A stretch of DNA of 41,617 bases from Nitrososphaerota archaeon (lineage in GTDB: Archaea > Thermoproteota > Nitrososphaeria > Nitrososphaerales > UBA57): contig JACPSZ010000004.1 of assembly GCA_024860875.1 (NCBI GenBank), forward strand, positions 1 to 41,617, read 5' to 3'. The stretch's first letter is position 1. Every line of letters begins with the position of its first letter. The notes below the pieces were generated by a model. The model worked only from the letters and a program-made list of their open reading frames with translations. It did no database searches and was not told where the DNA came from. A program made the position numbers and the translations under genes. Shown here in pieces: positions 1 to 7,960 of the stretch.

Positions 1-633
1 TCCGTCAGGGTGTCCGTTTAGACTTATGACTCTACATCCTAACTCTTCTCCAATGTATGGTGCAGCGATGCTTTGAGCTCCATTTCCAGTGTCCATGACT
101 ACTGTCAGTTTCCTCTTCTTTATTGCGTCGGCATCGACCTTTGATATTACGCCTTGAATGTAGTTCCTTATCCCTCTTGGCTCATCTAATGATTTTCCGA
201 TAGTCTTCCAGTCAGCTTTTTTGAATTTTTTTTCGTAGTAAATTTTCTCTATTGTTCTTTCGTCTTCTCTAGTGACCTCGACTCCGTTAGCACTACAGAC
301 CTTGATGCCGTTGTACTCTGGAGGGTTATGCGATGCAGTTATGATGACTCCTCCATCGTAGCCTAATTTTCTAATTCCAAACTGTGCTGCCGGCGTTGGC
401 AACAATCCTGCTAGAGCAACATCTATTCCCGCTTCTTCTAGCCCAGCCATCATTCCCCTTGCTAATATTGGGGATGAATTCCTTACATCGTGTGCGATTA
501 ATATTGTGCCTTTATTGAAGAATGTTCCAATCGCTAAGCCCATCTCCGCTACAAAATCTAAAGTCAAATCCTTACCCGGTATGCCTCGGATGCCGTTAGT
601 ACCAAATAGCCGATTCCGCTCCATCAGTCGCAT
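1..633 (-). CDS. glmM: phosphoglucosamine/phosphomannomutase, N-terminal part (runs off window edge)
   Basis: Alpha-D-phosphohexomutase, which moves phosphate between C1 and C6 of a hexose phosphate and supplies precursors for sugar nucleotides. The first 211 codons are present and the reading frame is open to base 1, so the metal-binding and C-terminal domains lie outside the window. The N-terminus reads RLFGTNGIRG, typical of the family, and the catalytic serine loop TASHNP is at about residue 98. An ATG at 633 is followed by a second in-frame ATG at 624 (MERNRLFG). The latter may be the true start, because a GGGG ribosome-site-like tract lies about 9 nt before it. Divergent from glyS. Whether the substrate is glucosamine or mannose phosphate cannot be told from this part, so the symbol is tentative. 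Confidence 0.85.
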   Translation of the reverse strand, partial: MRLMERNRLFGTNGIRGIPGKDLTLDFVAEMGLAIGTFFNKGTILIAHDVRNSSPILARGMMAGLEEAGIDVALAGLLPTPAAQFGIRKLGYDGGVIITASHNPPEYNGIKVCSANGVEVTREDERTIEKIYYEKKFKKADWKTIGKSLDEPRGIRNYIQGVISKVDADAIKKRKLTVVMDTGNGAQSIAAPYIGEELGCRVISLNGHPDG

Positions 634-709
634 CCCCACTAGTAAGGGAATAAAGATTTAGCACTGTTAGATATGCTTAAGAATAATCCGAAGGCCGAAT
701 CTTAGGCAT

Positions 710-2173
710 ATGGGTTACGACGAAATCTACAAGTTAGCATTAGAGCGAGGCTTCTTTTCGCCGAGCTGCGAGATTTACTCCGACTTCCAAGCTGGGTTCT
801 GGGAATACGGCCCAATAGGAGTCTCTCTGAGAAACAACTACGTGAATCTCTGGAGGAGAGAATTAGTCAGAAGGGACGGCATGACAGAAATCGATGGCAC
901 TCAAATAATGTCCAAGAACGTATTCGTCGCTTCTGGCCATTTAGGTAGCTTTGCTGATCCAATAGTAGTATGCACACAATGCGGCACAACAGTCAGAGCA
1001 GACAGGATGATTTCAGAGAGAGTCGGAGGCTCATTGCCAGAAGGGCTTCCAACCGAAGAGTATGATGCATTAATTGCCAAACATGATCTAAAATGTACAA
1101 ACTGCAAGGGCGACTATGGAAAGGTCAGAAAATTCAACATGATGTTCAGAGTAGGAATCGGGCCTAAAGATGATGATGCCTACCTTCGACCTGAAACTTG
1201 CCAGAGCATATTCGTAGATGCACCAAGATTATTCAAAACTATGCGTCTAAAACTTCCTATTGGGTTTGCTCAATTTGGCAAGAGTTTCAGGAACGAAATA
1301 GCCCCAAGGCAGAGCCTCATAAGATTAAGAGAGTTCTATCAGGCAGAGATCGAGGTCTTCTTCAACCCCAAGACAGCAAACAATCTGGCAAAATTCCAAG
1401 AGATAAAGCATGTTAAACTTCCAATTCAGAAGGCTGACGGAAACTTTGCCGAAATTACGGCGGAAGAAGCCGCCAATCGGAAGATCGTTCCCAATCAACT
1501 GGTAGCGTATTATCTTGCAATACTGATAGAATTTTATGCAAAAACGGGCATAGACATCAAGAAGGTAAGGTTCAGGGAGCTTAATGCAGAGGACAGGGCA
1601 TTCTACGCTTTAGCAGCGTTTGACTTTGAGGTTCAAACATCGCTGGGATGGATGGAACTAGTTGCCTGTAATTATAGATCGGATTATGATATGGGAAGGC
1701 ACGCAAAGATCAGCAACCACGATCTGACTATTCTCGACGGGGAGGAGAAGGTCATCCCCCACATATTTGAAATTTCGATGGGCATCGACAGGAGCATTTA
1801 TTGCGTTCTGGAACACTCATATGCTAAGGAGAACGAGAGAGAGGTTTTGAGGATAAAGCCCTACCTTGCACCGATAATGGCAGGAATCTTCCCGCTTGTA
1901 AGCAAAGAAGGATTACCAGAAAAGGCCCAGCAGATTTTCGATTCGCTCAAGAAGGAATTTGCAGTATTTTACGACGAATCAGGCTCCATAGGCAGAAGGT
2001 ACAGGAGGCAGGATGAAATAGGGACTCCAGTAGGCGTAACGGTAGACTTCGACACCATGAAGGACAATACAGTAACCGTAAGGGACAGGGACTCGATGAG
2101 CCAGAAGAGAATCAAGGTTGAAGAAATAAGGTCATACCTCTCTTCATTGCTGCAAATCTACTCAGAGAGCTAA
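710..2173 (+). CDS. glyS: glycyl-tRNA synthetase (archaeal/eukaryotic dimeric type)
   Basis: Class II aminoacyl-tRNA synthetase that charges tRNA-Gly; 487 aa, normal for the archaeal homodimer. It has an N-terminal motif 1 region (FWEYGPIGVSLRNNYVNLW), an inserted Zn-type module (CTQCG near residue 88 and CTNC near 130), motif 2 (FRNEIAPRQSLIRLREF) and motif 3 (EISMGIDRSIYCVL), then an anticodon-binding domain in which GSIGRRYRRQDEIGTPVGVT is recognisable. ATG start at 710 with AGG five bases upstream. The 3' end overlaps the convergent DUF92 gene by 12 nt. Confidence 0.96.
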   Translation: MGYDEIYKLALERGFFSPSCEIYSDFQAGFWEYGPIGVSLRNNYVNLWRRELVRRDGMTEIDGTQIMSKNVFVASGHLGSFADPIVVCTQCGTTVRADRMISERVGGSLPEGLPTEEYDALIAKHDLKCTNCKGDYGKVRKFNMMFRVGIGPKDDDAYLRPETCQSIFVDAPRLFKTMRLKLPIGFAQFGKSFRNEIAPRQSLIRLREFYQAEIEVFFNPKTANNLAKFQEIKHVKLPIQKADGNFAEITAEEAANRKIVPNQLVAYYLAILIEFYAKTGIDIKKVRFRELNAEDRAFYALAAFDFEVQTSLGWMELVACNYRSDYDMGRHAKISNHDLTILDGEEKVIPHIFEISMGIDRSIYCVLEHSYAKENEREVLRIKPYLAPIMAGIFPLVSKEGLPEKAQQIFDSLKKEFAVFYDESGSIGRRYRRQDEIGTPVGVTVDFDTMKDNTVTVRDRDSMSQKRIKVEEIRSYLSSLLQIYSES

Positions 2174-2956
2174 AAACAAAGCAAGTGAGACTGCGGCGCC
2201 AAAGCCCGTAGAAATCAGATTCACGATGTTATTTTCGACGAATCTTATACCCCTTATGTGTTTGGTAGGCTTTTCATGATGTACTAGCATTTCCGTCCCC
2301 TTGCCACATACTACGCACTCTCCGGAGCCCTGAATAGTTGAGCCGAGGAAACTGTCAAATGTGCTACCAGCAACGCCTCCAGCAAGGACTATCAAAATCA
2401 CGAGTAGATAATTTTGGTTCAAAAGCCCCAAAAATACCGCAATAATGCCGAAAGAGAGAGCGCCAAGAAAACCTGCTAGCAGGCCAAGACCGCTTACAGC
2501 CCCAGACTGCCCCCTAACGAGCCTCCTAAACGGAGGGATTATTGAGCGGGGTTCGTTTTTACTCAAAAGCCCCACTTCAGTTCCCAGAGTGTCTGCAAAA
2601 GCAGTGGAAATAGCGCCAAGAAATGCAACAGTATAGTAATCTCCGCCATACGCAAGTTCGTTAAGTGCAAAGAAAGAAGCAAAGCCTCCATTGGCAAGGA
2701 CATTCGTCCATCCTCTCGCACCTCCCTTCTCCTGCACTATGCCCATATTTCGCTTCTCAGAATACCTATACTTTGTCAGCAGAGATGAAATGGCGAAGAA
2801 GAATACCAGAGTTCCAAACCACCTCAAGCCTCCACCATAGTAGATAAGAAGACCAACGAGGCTTGCAGAAACAGCTCCGGATGCGTCAAGGAAACGAATC
2901 CTATACGCCAAGAGCGTAAGTACTATTAATGTCGGGAGGAACAGAGCAACCTCCAT
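2162..2956 (-). CDS. DUF92 / TMEM19-type integral membrane protein
   Basis: Multi-spanning membrane protein of the DUF92 family, related to plant VTE6-type phytyl-phosphate kinases; the archaeal function is not established. It contains about six hydrophobic segments and the family hallmarks: LDASGAVSASLVG near the N-terminus, GARGWTNVLANGG, AFADTLGTEVGLLS, and GSTFDSFLGSTIQ followed by a CVVCGKGTE turn that resembles half a zinc ribbon. The ATG at 2956 is preferred; an in-frame TTG at 2971 would add five residues (MPFST). The family is clear, the reaction is unknown. An inference is lipid or prenyl-phosphate metabolism. Confidence 0.85.
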   Translation of the reverse strand: MEVALFLPTLIVLTLLAYRIRFLDASGAVSASLVGLLIYYGGGLRWFGTLVFFFAISSLLTKYRYSEKRNMGIVQEKGGARGWTNVLANGGFASFFALNELAYGGDYYTVAFLGAISTAFADTLGTEVGLLSKNEPRSIIPPFRRLVRGQSGAVSGLGLLAGFLGALSFGIIAVFLGLLNQNYLLVILIVLAGGVAGSTFDSFLGSTIQGSGECVVCGKGTEMLVHHEKPTKHIRGIRFVENNIVNLISTGFGAAVSLALFLAL

Positions 2957-3024
2957 TGTTGAAAAAGGCAACCGATTCGAAGCAAATTGACGTTAGCGAC
3001 ATAGAAATACTTTTGGGGTTCACT

Positions 3025-3186
3025 CACGCGATACTCTACTGCTAGCATACTACCGCTATAGTACTCTACTCCTAACGGCAAGTATAACGGCGTTATACTC
3101 AACAAATCAACGGTTTGCTTCATGTTTTGGCTTTAAATACGATCCCTTGTCTTTATTTTCCACGCAGGGGCGGGTTTGTTAGTAAC
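3025..3186 (+). repeat. intergenic repeat, copy C
   Basis: The gene-free gap 2972-3222 holds a composite element also seen at 19378-19535 and 36857-36938. The 5' module ends in TAGTACTCTACTCCT (3059-3073), identical to the other two copies, preceded by further TACT-rich units. The 3' module starts with ACGATCCC (3139) and ends GCAGGGGCGGGTTTGTTAGTAAC (3164-3186, given here with gaps: GCAGGGGCG, then GTTAGTAAC at the end). The copy also shares TTTGCTTCAT with copy B. Its function is unknown. Confidence 0.6.
3081..3099. promoter_or_regulatory. 19-bp perfect palindrome in divergent promoter gap
   Basis: AGTATAACG and CGTTATACT are exact reverse complements separated by one G. The site lies between the DUF92 gene (-) and the first winged-helix gene (+), inside intergenic repeat copy C. 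This is the form of a dimeric regulator's operator; it could also form an RNA hairpin. No regulator can be assigned. Confidence 0.45.
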
Positions 3187-3222
3187 TGTAGCAAGATATA
3201 TCTAATTCTCTGAATCGAATCT

Positions 3223-3726
3223 TTGGCGTTGTCCTCTCCTGCAAAGATCCGTGTCCGCCTTCCTTCAGCGGAAGTTGAAATTGAAGCTCCGATAGAGCAG
3301 TTAAAAGATGTAATAGCGCTTTTACCCGAATTATTGGCCCATCTTCCAGAAAAGACATCATCTAGCATAATACAGACAGCAGCAAAAGAGCAAGTTGAGC
3401 AGCTTAAAGTTAAGCAGGGAGATCGGGAAGCTATACCAACAATCACTCTTGAAAAATCAGATTCGCTATCAGAAATCATAGCCAAGATATTCAAAGAAGC
3501 TTGGGGAAGGAAACCCAGAAAGCTTAACCAAGTGAGGGAAGTTTTAGAATCCTACGGATTGATATATCCAAAACAGTCAGTAGCAGTCACTCTTTTACGC
3601 TTGGCACAGTCTGGCAAGCTAAGGCGCTTTAAGGACGAAGGTGGAGAATTTGTGTATACAGCATCAACATCGCTATCAACTCCGCAAACAGAGCAGTCAA
3701 GCCTTGAAATCCCGCTCGGTGCATAG
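3223..3726 (+). CDS. winged-helix-like protein, first of three relatives
   Basis: 167-aa protein of unknown function. An N-terminal beta-strand/helix module (residues about 6-45: AKIRVRLPSAEVEIEAP then a helix) is followed by a polar linker and a C-terminal winged-helix-like domain (about 85-150: LSEIIAKIFKEAWG, RKLNQVREVLESYGLIYP, SVAVTLLRLAQSGKLRRF, then a wing ending EFVYTA). The same layout recurs in the next gene, and in the opposite-strand gene once that is extended upstream. TTG start at 3223; another TTG two codons later is possible. The 2-nt gap to the next gene suggests one transcript. A DNA-binding role is inferred from the fold pattern. Confidence 0.75.
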   Translation: MALSSPAKIRVRLPSAEVEIEAPIEQLKDVIALLPELLAHLPEKTSSSIIQTAAKEQVEQLKVKQGDREAIPTITLEKSDSLSEIIAKIFKEAWGRKPRKLNQVREVLESYGLIYPKQSVAVTLLRLAQSGKLRRFKDEGGEFVYTASTSLSTPQTEQSSLEIPLGA

Positions 3727-3728
3727 GA

Positions 3729-4235
3729 ATGAGCCACGAAACTTCTGATCTAAAGGTTTCAATAACCTTCGAAGGAACTACAGTGGAATTCAAAGGCAGT
3801 GCAGAATCTGTTCTGCATTCTGTGACCGAGTACTTGGCAAAAATAATACCAACTTTAGACCTTGCTAAGAAAATCTCAGTCAACTATTCCGTTGCAGAGC
3901 TGGTAAAATTATTTGGAGATTATGTAAAAATAACTCCAGAAGGGCCAAGGGTGTGGAGCAGCGAAAGGAGGTTCAGCGACAAGGAAATGGTTCTGCTGCA
4001 ATTGATAGGAACGAGGATAGCAGGAGAAACTGGCAAGGCGCAGGGCGATTCCTTAACTCTGGCAGAAATAGCCTCTTCCACGGGCATAAATCCAAAATCG
4101 ATAAGCTCAAGGCTAAGCGAAGTTCTCAAAGTTGGCCACGTAGAAAGGCAGAACTCTGACAACATTGTAAAATACAGGATAACTACTGCAGGGATAAACT
4201 GGTTAAGCGGCGCCCTCTCCAAGAAGGCACGCTAG
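3729..4235 (+). CDS. winged-helix-like protein, second relative
   Basis: 168 aa. The N-terminal module (about residues 7-45: DLKVSITFEGTTVEFKG followed by the helix SAESVLHSVTEYLAKII) matches the pattern of the preceding protein. The C-terminal part (about 85-165) is a MarR-like winged helix with LTLAEIASSTGINPKSISSR as recognition region and VKYRITTAGINWL as wing and last helix. ATG at 3729, two bases after the previous stop. It ends on the stop codon of the convergent third relative, overlapping by 4 nt. No enzymatic residues are seen. Probably a DNA-binding regulator or accessory subunit; the function is not known. Confidence 0.75.
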   Translation: MSHETSDLKVSITFEGTTVEFKGSAESVLHSVTEYLAKIIPTLDLAKKISVNYSVAELVKLFGDYVKITPEGPRVWSSERRFSDKEMVLLQLIGTRIAGETGKAQGDSLTLAEIASSTGINPKSISSRLSEVLKVGHVERQNSDNIVKYRITTAGINWLSGALSKKAR

Positions 4236-4576
4236 TTCTTCGCCGGCCTCTTCTGCACATACCTGTAATTCCTCATCGAGCCGACTCTTGTCAGAATATT
4301 TTCTCTAACTAGATCAGCAAGTGAGTGTGATATGCTCGTTTTGTCGTAATGGTAGCCTTTTCTTGCAAGTTCTTCATAAACCTCAGCAAGGTTTCTTTCC
4401 GATGCAAACCAGCCTTCCTGCCAAAGCACCTGCAGCAGATCTCTGCATATCACGTGCTGATCCTTTCTTTTTTCTGCAGATTCGAATAGTGCTATTGGAG
4501 TAGGTGCTGTTTCAGCGGGCTCTTCTTGGAGTTTCGTGTCAAGGCCAGAGAGGACGTTCTCAACCACCTGTTTCAC
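4232..4576 (-). CDS. winged-helix-like protein, third relative (N-terminus probably disrupted)
   Basis: From the in-frame GTG at 4576 the protein has 114 aa, with a linker and a winged-helix-like domain (VICRDLLQVLWQEGWF, NLAEVYEELARKGYHYDKTS, ISHSLADLVRENILTRV, then NYRYVQ). Reading the same frame upstream to about 4650 gives SSPANVTVRLKRG and SWEVEITCPEDRV, a clear match to the N-terminal module of the first relative (SSPAKIRVRLPSAEVEIEAP). No ATG, GTG or TTG opens that extension. An ATG at 4661 with a GAGGGT site just before it is one base out of frame. Either a one-base frameshift or sequence error sits near 4650-4660, or translation begins at the GTG and the domain is lost. Confidence 0.65.
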   Translation of the reverse strand: MKQVVENVLSGLDTKLQEEPAETAPTPIALFESAEKRKDQHVICRDLLQVLWQEGWFASERNLAEVYEELARKGYHYDKTSISHSLADLVRENILTRVGSMRNYRYVQKRPAKN

Positions 4577-4677
4577 TCTGTCTTCTGGGCATGTAATCTC
4601 GACTTCCCACGAACCCCTCTTCAGGCGAACTGTTACGTTCGCAGGGCTAGACGTCGTACATACCCTCTTGCATTATA

Positions 4678-4738
4678 TTGTTGGGCAACATGCACAACAT
4701 TTATATCCACACCTACTTCTATGTTGTTGGGCAACATG
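4678..4738. promoter_or_regulatory. duplicated operator-like palindrome around a TATA-like box
   Basis: TTGTTGGGCAACATG occurs exactly twice, at 4678-4692 and 4724-4738, in the divergent gap between the third winged-helix gene and the NurA gene. Each copy holds the inverted repeat GTTG-GG-CAAC. Between them lies the A/T-rich stretch TTTATATCC at 4700-4708, about 30 nt before the nurA ATG, the spacing of a TATA box for a near-leaderless transcript. The downstream copy covers the expected transcription start and the ATG itself. Archaeal repressors often act in this way, flanking or covering TATA and start. The regulator may be one of the neighbouring winged-helix proteins; that is inference. 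Confidence 0.6.
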
Positions 4739-5773
4739 GGCATACAGTTAAACCTTCCTTTCTCCAGAATAAACTTGAACCAAGAGCAATTATTCGAAGA
4801 GTTGATTACCGAGATTAGCAAGTTTGTGCCTCAAGATCTGAGCAACCTTCGCGGGAGGAGAGCTGTCTACTGTTCTGGAGGAAGGTCAAGGCAGCCCATA
4901 TCGTCGTTATCTGGAAAGAATCTTGGTGAACCAAATTTCTTCAGCAACGATGTTACATCAACACTGGTAGTTGGAATAGATTCTTCATCACTTCCTGTAT
5001 GCGACCTTGAAGACGGCAGCATAATAGCTGCAAGAGCATCAGCAGTGTTCTCGAATAATGGAGAGCCCATGGCGTATCTCAGGCTTGGGCCGTATCCATA
5101 TCATGTAACTTCTGAATTCGTAATGTCAAAGCTTGGTATCAACAAAGAATCGCTGGCAAGTTCAATAGCTCAGGACAAAGCTCTTTCGCAGTCGCTTCTC
5201 CGAAAAACGTTCGAGCGTTCCATTCTTGCAACGTTATTGAGTCATCTAAGCAAATCGATTATTCTGATAGATGGGACGTTTGGGTACGGCTTCTCTAGTT
5301 TAGAGAAACTCGAAGAGAAGAGGCTGCTTGGGCTTGCAAGGCAAAAAAGCAATTCAATTCTAGGTTTCACGAAGGTTTCCCGAATAAGAGAACTGTGGGA
5401 TGCAGCATCGTCATTATTTTCCATCAAAGGCGCTCCATTTTACATCAAGCCCCCGAAAGTAGATGCAAAGCATTCATCAGAAACTGAAATAATACTTGCA
5501 AAGTTCCGCGATGACGGTTTTGTCTTCAGGCTCGACATACCTAAGGAAACAGAGATTAACGTTCTGGAGAAATTAAGTGCAAACGATCATTTTGATAGAG
5601 GCTACCCAGATTCCTTGAGATTAGCACACCATTTTTGCGTCTTCACACAGCATGAAGACACTTGTTTGAAAGGTAGACTCGGAAACGAGCTCGGTCTGGT
5701 AGAGGTTCCCTCTGACGATCAGAGGCAGGCAATTCTCGGCTGGATGTGGTCTGCGGGAAGAGGGTCCAAATGA
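4736..5773 (+). CDS. nurA: NurA-like nuclease
   Basis: NurA-domain 5'-3' nuclease, the partner of the HerA pump in archaeal DNA end resection; 345 aa. The metal-binding acidic residues expected of the fold are visible: GIDSSS (Asp at about residue 82) and LIDGTFG (Asp at about 179). A downstream histidine region (LAHHFCVF) is also present. The reading frame is open for another 70 codons upstream, but that stretch crosses the promoter and the opposite-strand gene and looks non-coding. The ATG at 4736 (MGIQLNLPFSR) is therefore chosen. The stop codon overlaps the start of herA (ATGA), so the two are translationally coupled. Mre11 and Rad50 genes, the usual neighbours, are not in the window. Confidence 0.82.
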   Translation: MGIQLNLPFSRINLNQEQLFEELITEISKFVPQDLSNLRGRRAVYCSGGRSRQPISSLSGKNLGEPNFFSNDVTSTLVVGIDSSSLPVCDLEDGSIIAARASAVFSNNGEPMAYLRLGPYPYHVTSEFVMSKLGINKESLASSIAQDKALSQSLLRKTFERSILATLLSHLSKSIILIDGTFGYGFSSLEKLEEKRLLGLARQKSNSILGFTKVSRIRELWDAASSLFSIKGAPFYIKPPKVDAKHSSETEIILAKFRDDGFVFRLDIPKETEINVLEKLSANDHFDRGYPDSLRLAHHFCVFTQHEDTCLKGRLGNELGLVEVPSDDQRQAILGWMWSAGRGSK

Positions 5774-7224
5774 GGGTCTTTGGCAAAACAGGTAATGAAA
5801 TACTTGTTCTCGCACTTCCCGGCGAAGTTGTCAGCCAGGGAGAATACCTGCTAATTGAGGATGGTTCGAGCAGGAGCAAGATGGTAGTGCAGGTCTTCAA
5901 CGAAACGTATCTTGATGTGCCTGGCCTTGCAGAAGAAATTGTCAGAGACCAAGTGATGCAGGCATCTATTAGAGGGGCAGAGCACGACCCATACGAAATC
6001 AAGAGCGTTTCCTCGCTAATAAGAGATTCAAGGCTGTTGCACTGCAAGGCCAGAGGGATAATAAAAAATGGGAAGTTCAGAACTTCTCATGACTGGCTAC
6101 CTTCAAGAGTCAATTCGAAGGTTTCCAAGATTTCCCTGAAGGAGCTTTTTGACACGGTAGGTAGACAAGGAAGAAGGGCAATAGAGCTGGGAAAAGGCAA
6201 GTCTGGCGAAGATTTTGAAATTCTTGCAGAGACCATAGACGGAAGGCTAAACATCATAACGGGGAAGAAGGAATCTGGCAAGTCGCACCTTGCAAAGATG
6301 CTTTCTTCGAGCCTTGTAGAGCTCGGATGCTTTGTCTTTGTGTTTGACATTAACGACGAATATGCTTCATTGGATACTAAGAAAAACGGGGAGCAGAGCA
6401 GCATCTCTTCAAGAATGGTAAGGCTGGTGCCTGGAGAGTCGATGAAATTCGATCTGGAATATGTTGGCCTGCGTTCTATGACGTCTATTCTGCAGCATAC
6501 ACTCGATCTGCCTGGAGCGTCGCTAAGGGAATTCATCAGGATCTGGGAGCATCTAAGCAAGGAAGATCAACTTACGATGGAAGAGCTTGGACAAGCGATC
6601 TCCATGTGGAGGGCTAATGATTTTGTCAAGGATGCCCTATTTGCCAGATATCATACTCTTCTTTCATCGAAACTGTTTACAAGAGGAGGAGAGCGATCAA
6701 TACGTTTTGAAGATGTTATTGCAAAGTCTCCCAAAGGCGCACTGATCGTAATCTCACTTGCCCATATTCCTCCTCACGCTAGGAGAATCGCTGTAGAGCT
6801 CATGCTCTCCAAACTCGTTGACCTTTTGGAGCACAGGAAGATACCTCCCATATTCCTCTTTGCAGAAGAAGCTCATTTGTACCTCCGCGAAACTCACTGG
6901 GACGATATTGTTACTAGAATGCGCCATTTCGGGATATTTACGACATTCATAACGAATCAACCAGACGCTCTTGGCAGCGGAGTCTATAGACAAGCGGATA
7001 ACGTCTTCCTCTTCAATTTCACCAACGATGCCGATCTGGAATTGATCTCCAAAGCTACTACCGCAGATGCTGAAACGATAAAGGCTATTGTCAGGATGCT
7101 CCCTCCGAGAAGCTGCATGGCGCTAGGGAAAGTTGTTTCAGACCTGCCAGTGGTTGTCGAGGTGAGAGAGTCTGAGCTGTTTACAAAAGGCGAAACAAGG
7201 TTATTCTTTGCTAGAGAGAACTAA
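5770..7224 (+). CDS. herA: HerA-like DNA-translocating ATPase
   Basis: FtsK/HerA-superfamily ATPase, 484 aa; HerA hexamers pump duplex DNA and work with NurA. It has an N-terminal HAS-barrel-like region (about residues 1-110), Walker A GKKESGKS at about 165-172, and Walker B with the HerA-type acidic pair in IPPIFLFAEEAHLYL at about 357-371. A sensor region follows (MRHFGIFTTFITNQPDALG), and DNVFLFNFTNDADLELIS is near the end. ATG at 5770 overlaps the nurA stop and is preceded by AGGGT; an upstream in-frame ATG at 5746 is less likely. Walker A is a little unusual (KKES where most HerA proteins have small residues). Whether this is the housekeeping HerA or a dedicated paralogue cannot be told here. 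Confidence 0.85.
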   Translation: MRVFGKTGNEILVLALPGEVVSQGEYLLIEDGSSRSKMVVQVFNETYLDVPGLAEEIVRDQVMQASIRGAEHDPYEIKSVSSLIRDSRLLHCKARGIIKNGKFRTSHDWLPSRVNSKVSKISLKELFDTVGRQGRRAIELGKGKSGEDFEILAETIDGRLNIITGKKESGKSHLAKMLSSSLVELGCFVFVFDINDEYASLDTKKNGEQSSISSRMVRLVPGESMKFDLEYVGLRSMTSILQHTLDLPGASLREFIRIWEHLSKEDQLTMEELGQAISMWRANDFVKDALFARYHTLLSSKLFTRGGERSIRFEDVIAKSPKGALIVISLAHIPPHARRIAVELMLSKLVDLLEHRKIPPIFLFAEEAHLYLRETHWDDIVTRMRHFGIFTTFITNQPDALGSGVYRQADNVFLFNFTNDADLELISKATTADAETIKAIVRMLPPRSCMALGKVVSDLPVVVEVRESELFTKGETRLFFAREN

Positions 7225-7269
7225 AAGTTCGATGAAATATTAAAAAGAGTTAGCTTATTAGCTTATGAC

Positions 7270-7959
7270 ATGAATCCCTCCGTCGACGAGATCGTCGCCA
7301 AGATAGGAGGCAACGTCCTTCTCAGCGCCAATCCCGGTCTTATGCTAAGGTCTTGGAGGGAAAGGTTGGGGATAAAGCAGAGCTCGCTTGCAAAGAACAT
7401 GTCAGTATCTCCATCCGTATTGAGTGATTACGAGAGCGGAAGGAGAGCCTCCCCGGGTATAGTCTTCGTCAGAAGGTACATAGAGAGTTTGGTCAAACTG
7501 GATCAGGAGAAGGGCAAGCTTTTGGAAAAATTGATCTTCACTGCTGACAGGAAGGAGATTCTTGCCATGGGAGAGTTCAAGACACCCGTGAAGGCTTCCG
7601 CAATATTGGAGGCTATATCGGGCAAGGCACTTACTGATGTCGAAGGCATCAACGCAAACCTTTATGGCTATACTGTTCTAGACAGCATAAATACTATTTA
7701 CACGCTTTCTGGGCTAGACTTTTACAGGATTTTTGGGGCTACAACGGAAAGAGTGCTGATATTTACGAAGGTGGGGATGGGAAGGTCTCCTCTGGTAGCT
7801 ATAAGGGTTTCTCAGCTGAAACCGAGGATGGTAGTTCTTCACGGTCCGAAAGTCGTCGATCCTTTAGCGATACAGCTTGCGCAGAGGGACAGGATAGTTC
7901 TTGGACTTTCAACGTTAAATGACGAAGAGTCTTTCGGCAATATACTATCCAAATTTTAG
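7270..7959 (+). CDS. archaeal HTH (XRE-type) regulator, COG1709-like
   Basis: 229-aa predicted transcription regulator. The N-terminal helix-turn-helix, about residues 24-60, reads LRSWRERLGIKQSSLAKNMS and then VSPSVLSDYESGRRASPG, as in the conserved archaeal COG1709 family. The C-terminal domain (about 90-229) has the pattern YGYTVLDSINTIYTLSG, FYRIFGATTERVLIFTKVG and PRMVVLHGP, which looks like an effector or dimerisation domain of unknown ligand. The 46-nt gap after herA contains GATGAAATATTAAAAAG and two tandem TTAGCTTA units (about 7250-7265), so it probably has its own promoter. Convergent with pyrG. Confidence 0.8.
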   Translation: MNPSVDEIVAKIGGNVLLSANPGLMLRSWRERLGIKQSSLAKNMSVSPSVLSDYESGRRASPGIVFVRRYIESLVKLDQEKGKLLEKLIFTADRKEILAMGEFKTPVKASAILEAISGKALTDVEGINANLYGYTVLDSINTIYTLSGLDFYRIFGATTERVLIFTKVGMGRSPLVAIRVSQLKPRMVVLHGPKVVDPLAIQLAQRDRIVLGLSTLNDEESFGNILSKF

Positions 7960-7960
7960 T

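Noticed and set aside
4526-4735. 70-codon N-terminal extension of NurA
   Set aside because: It runs through the divergent promoter, both operator-like repeats and the opposite-strand gene, and looks unlike protein (Cys/Arg/Thr-rich).
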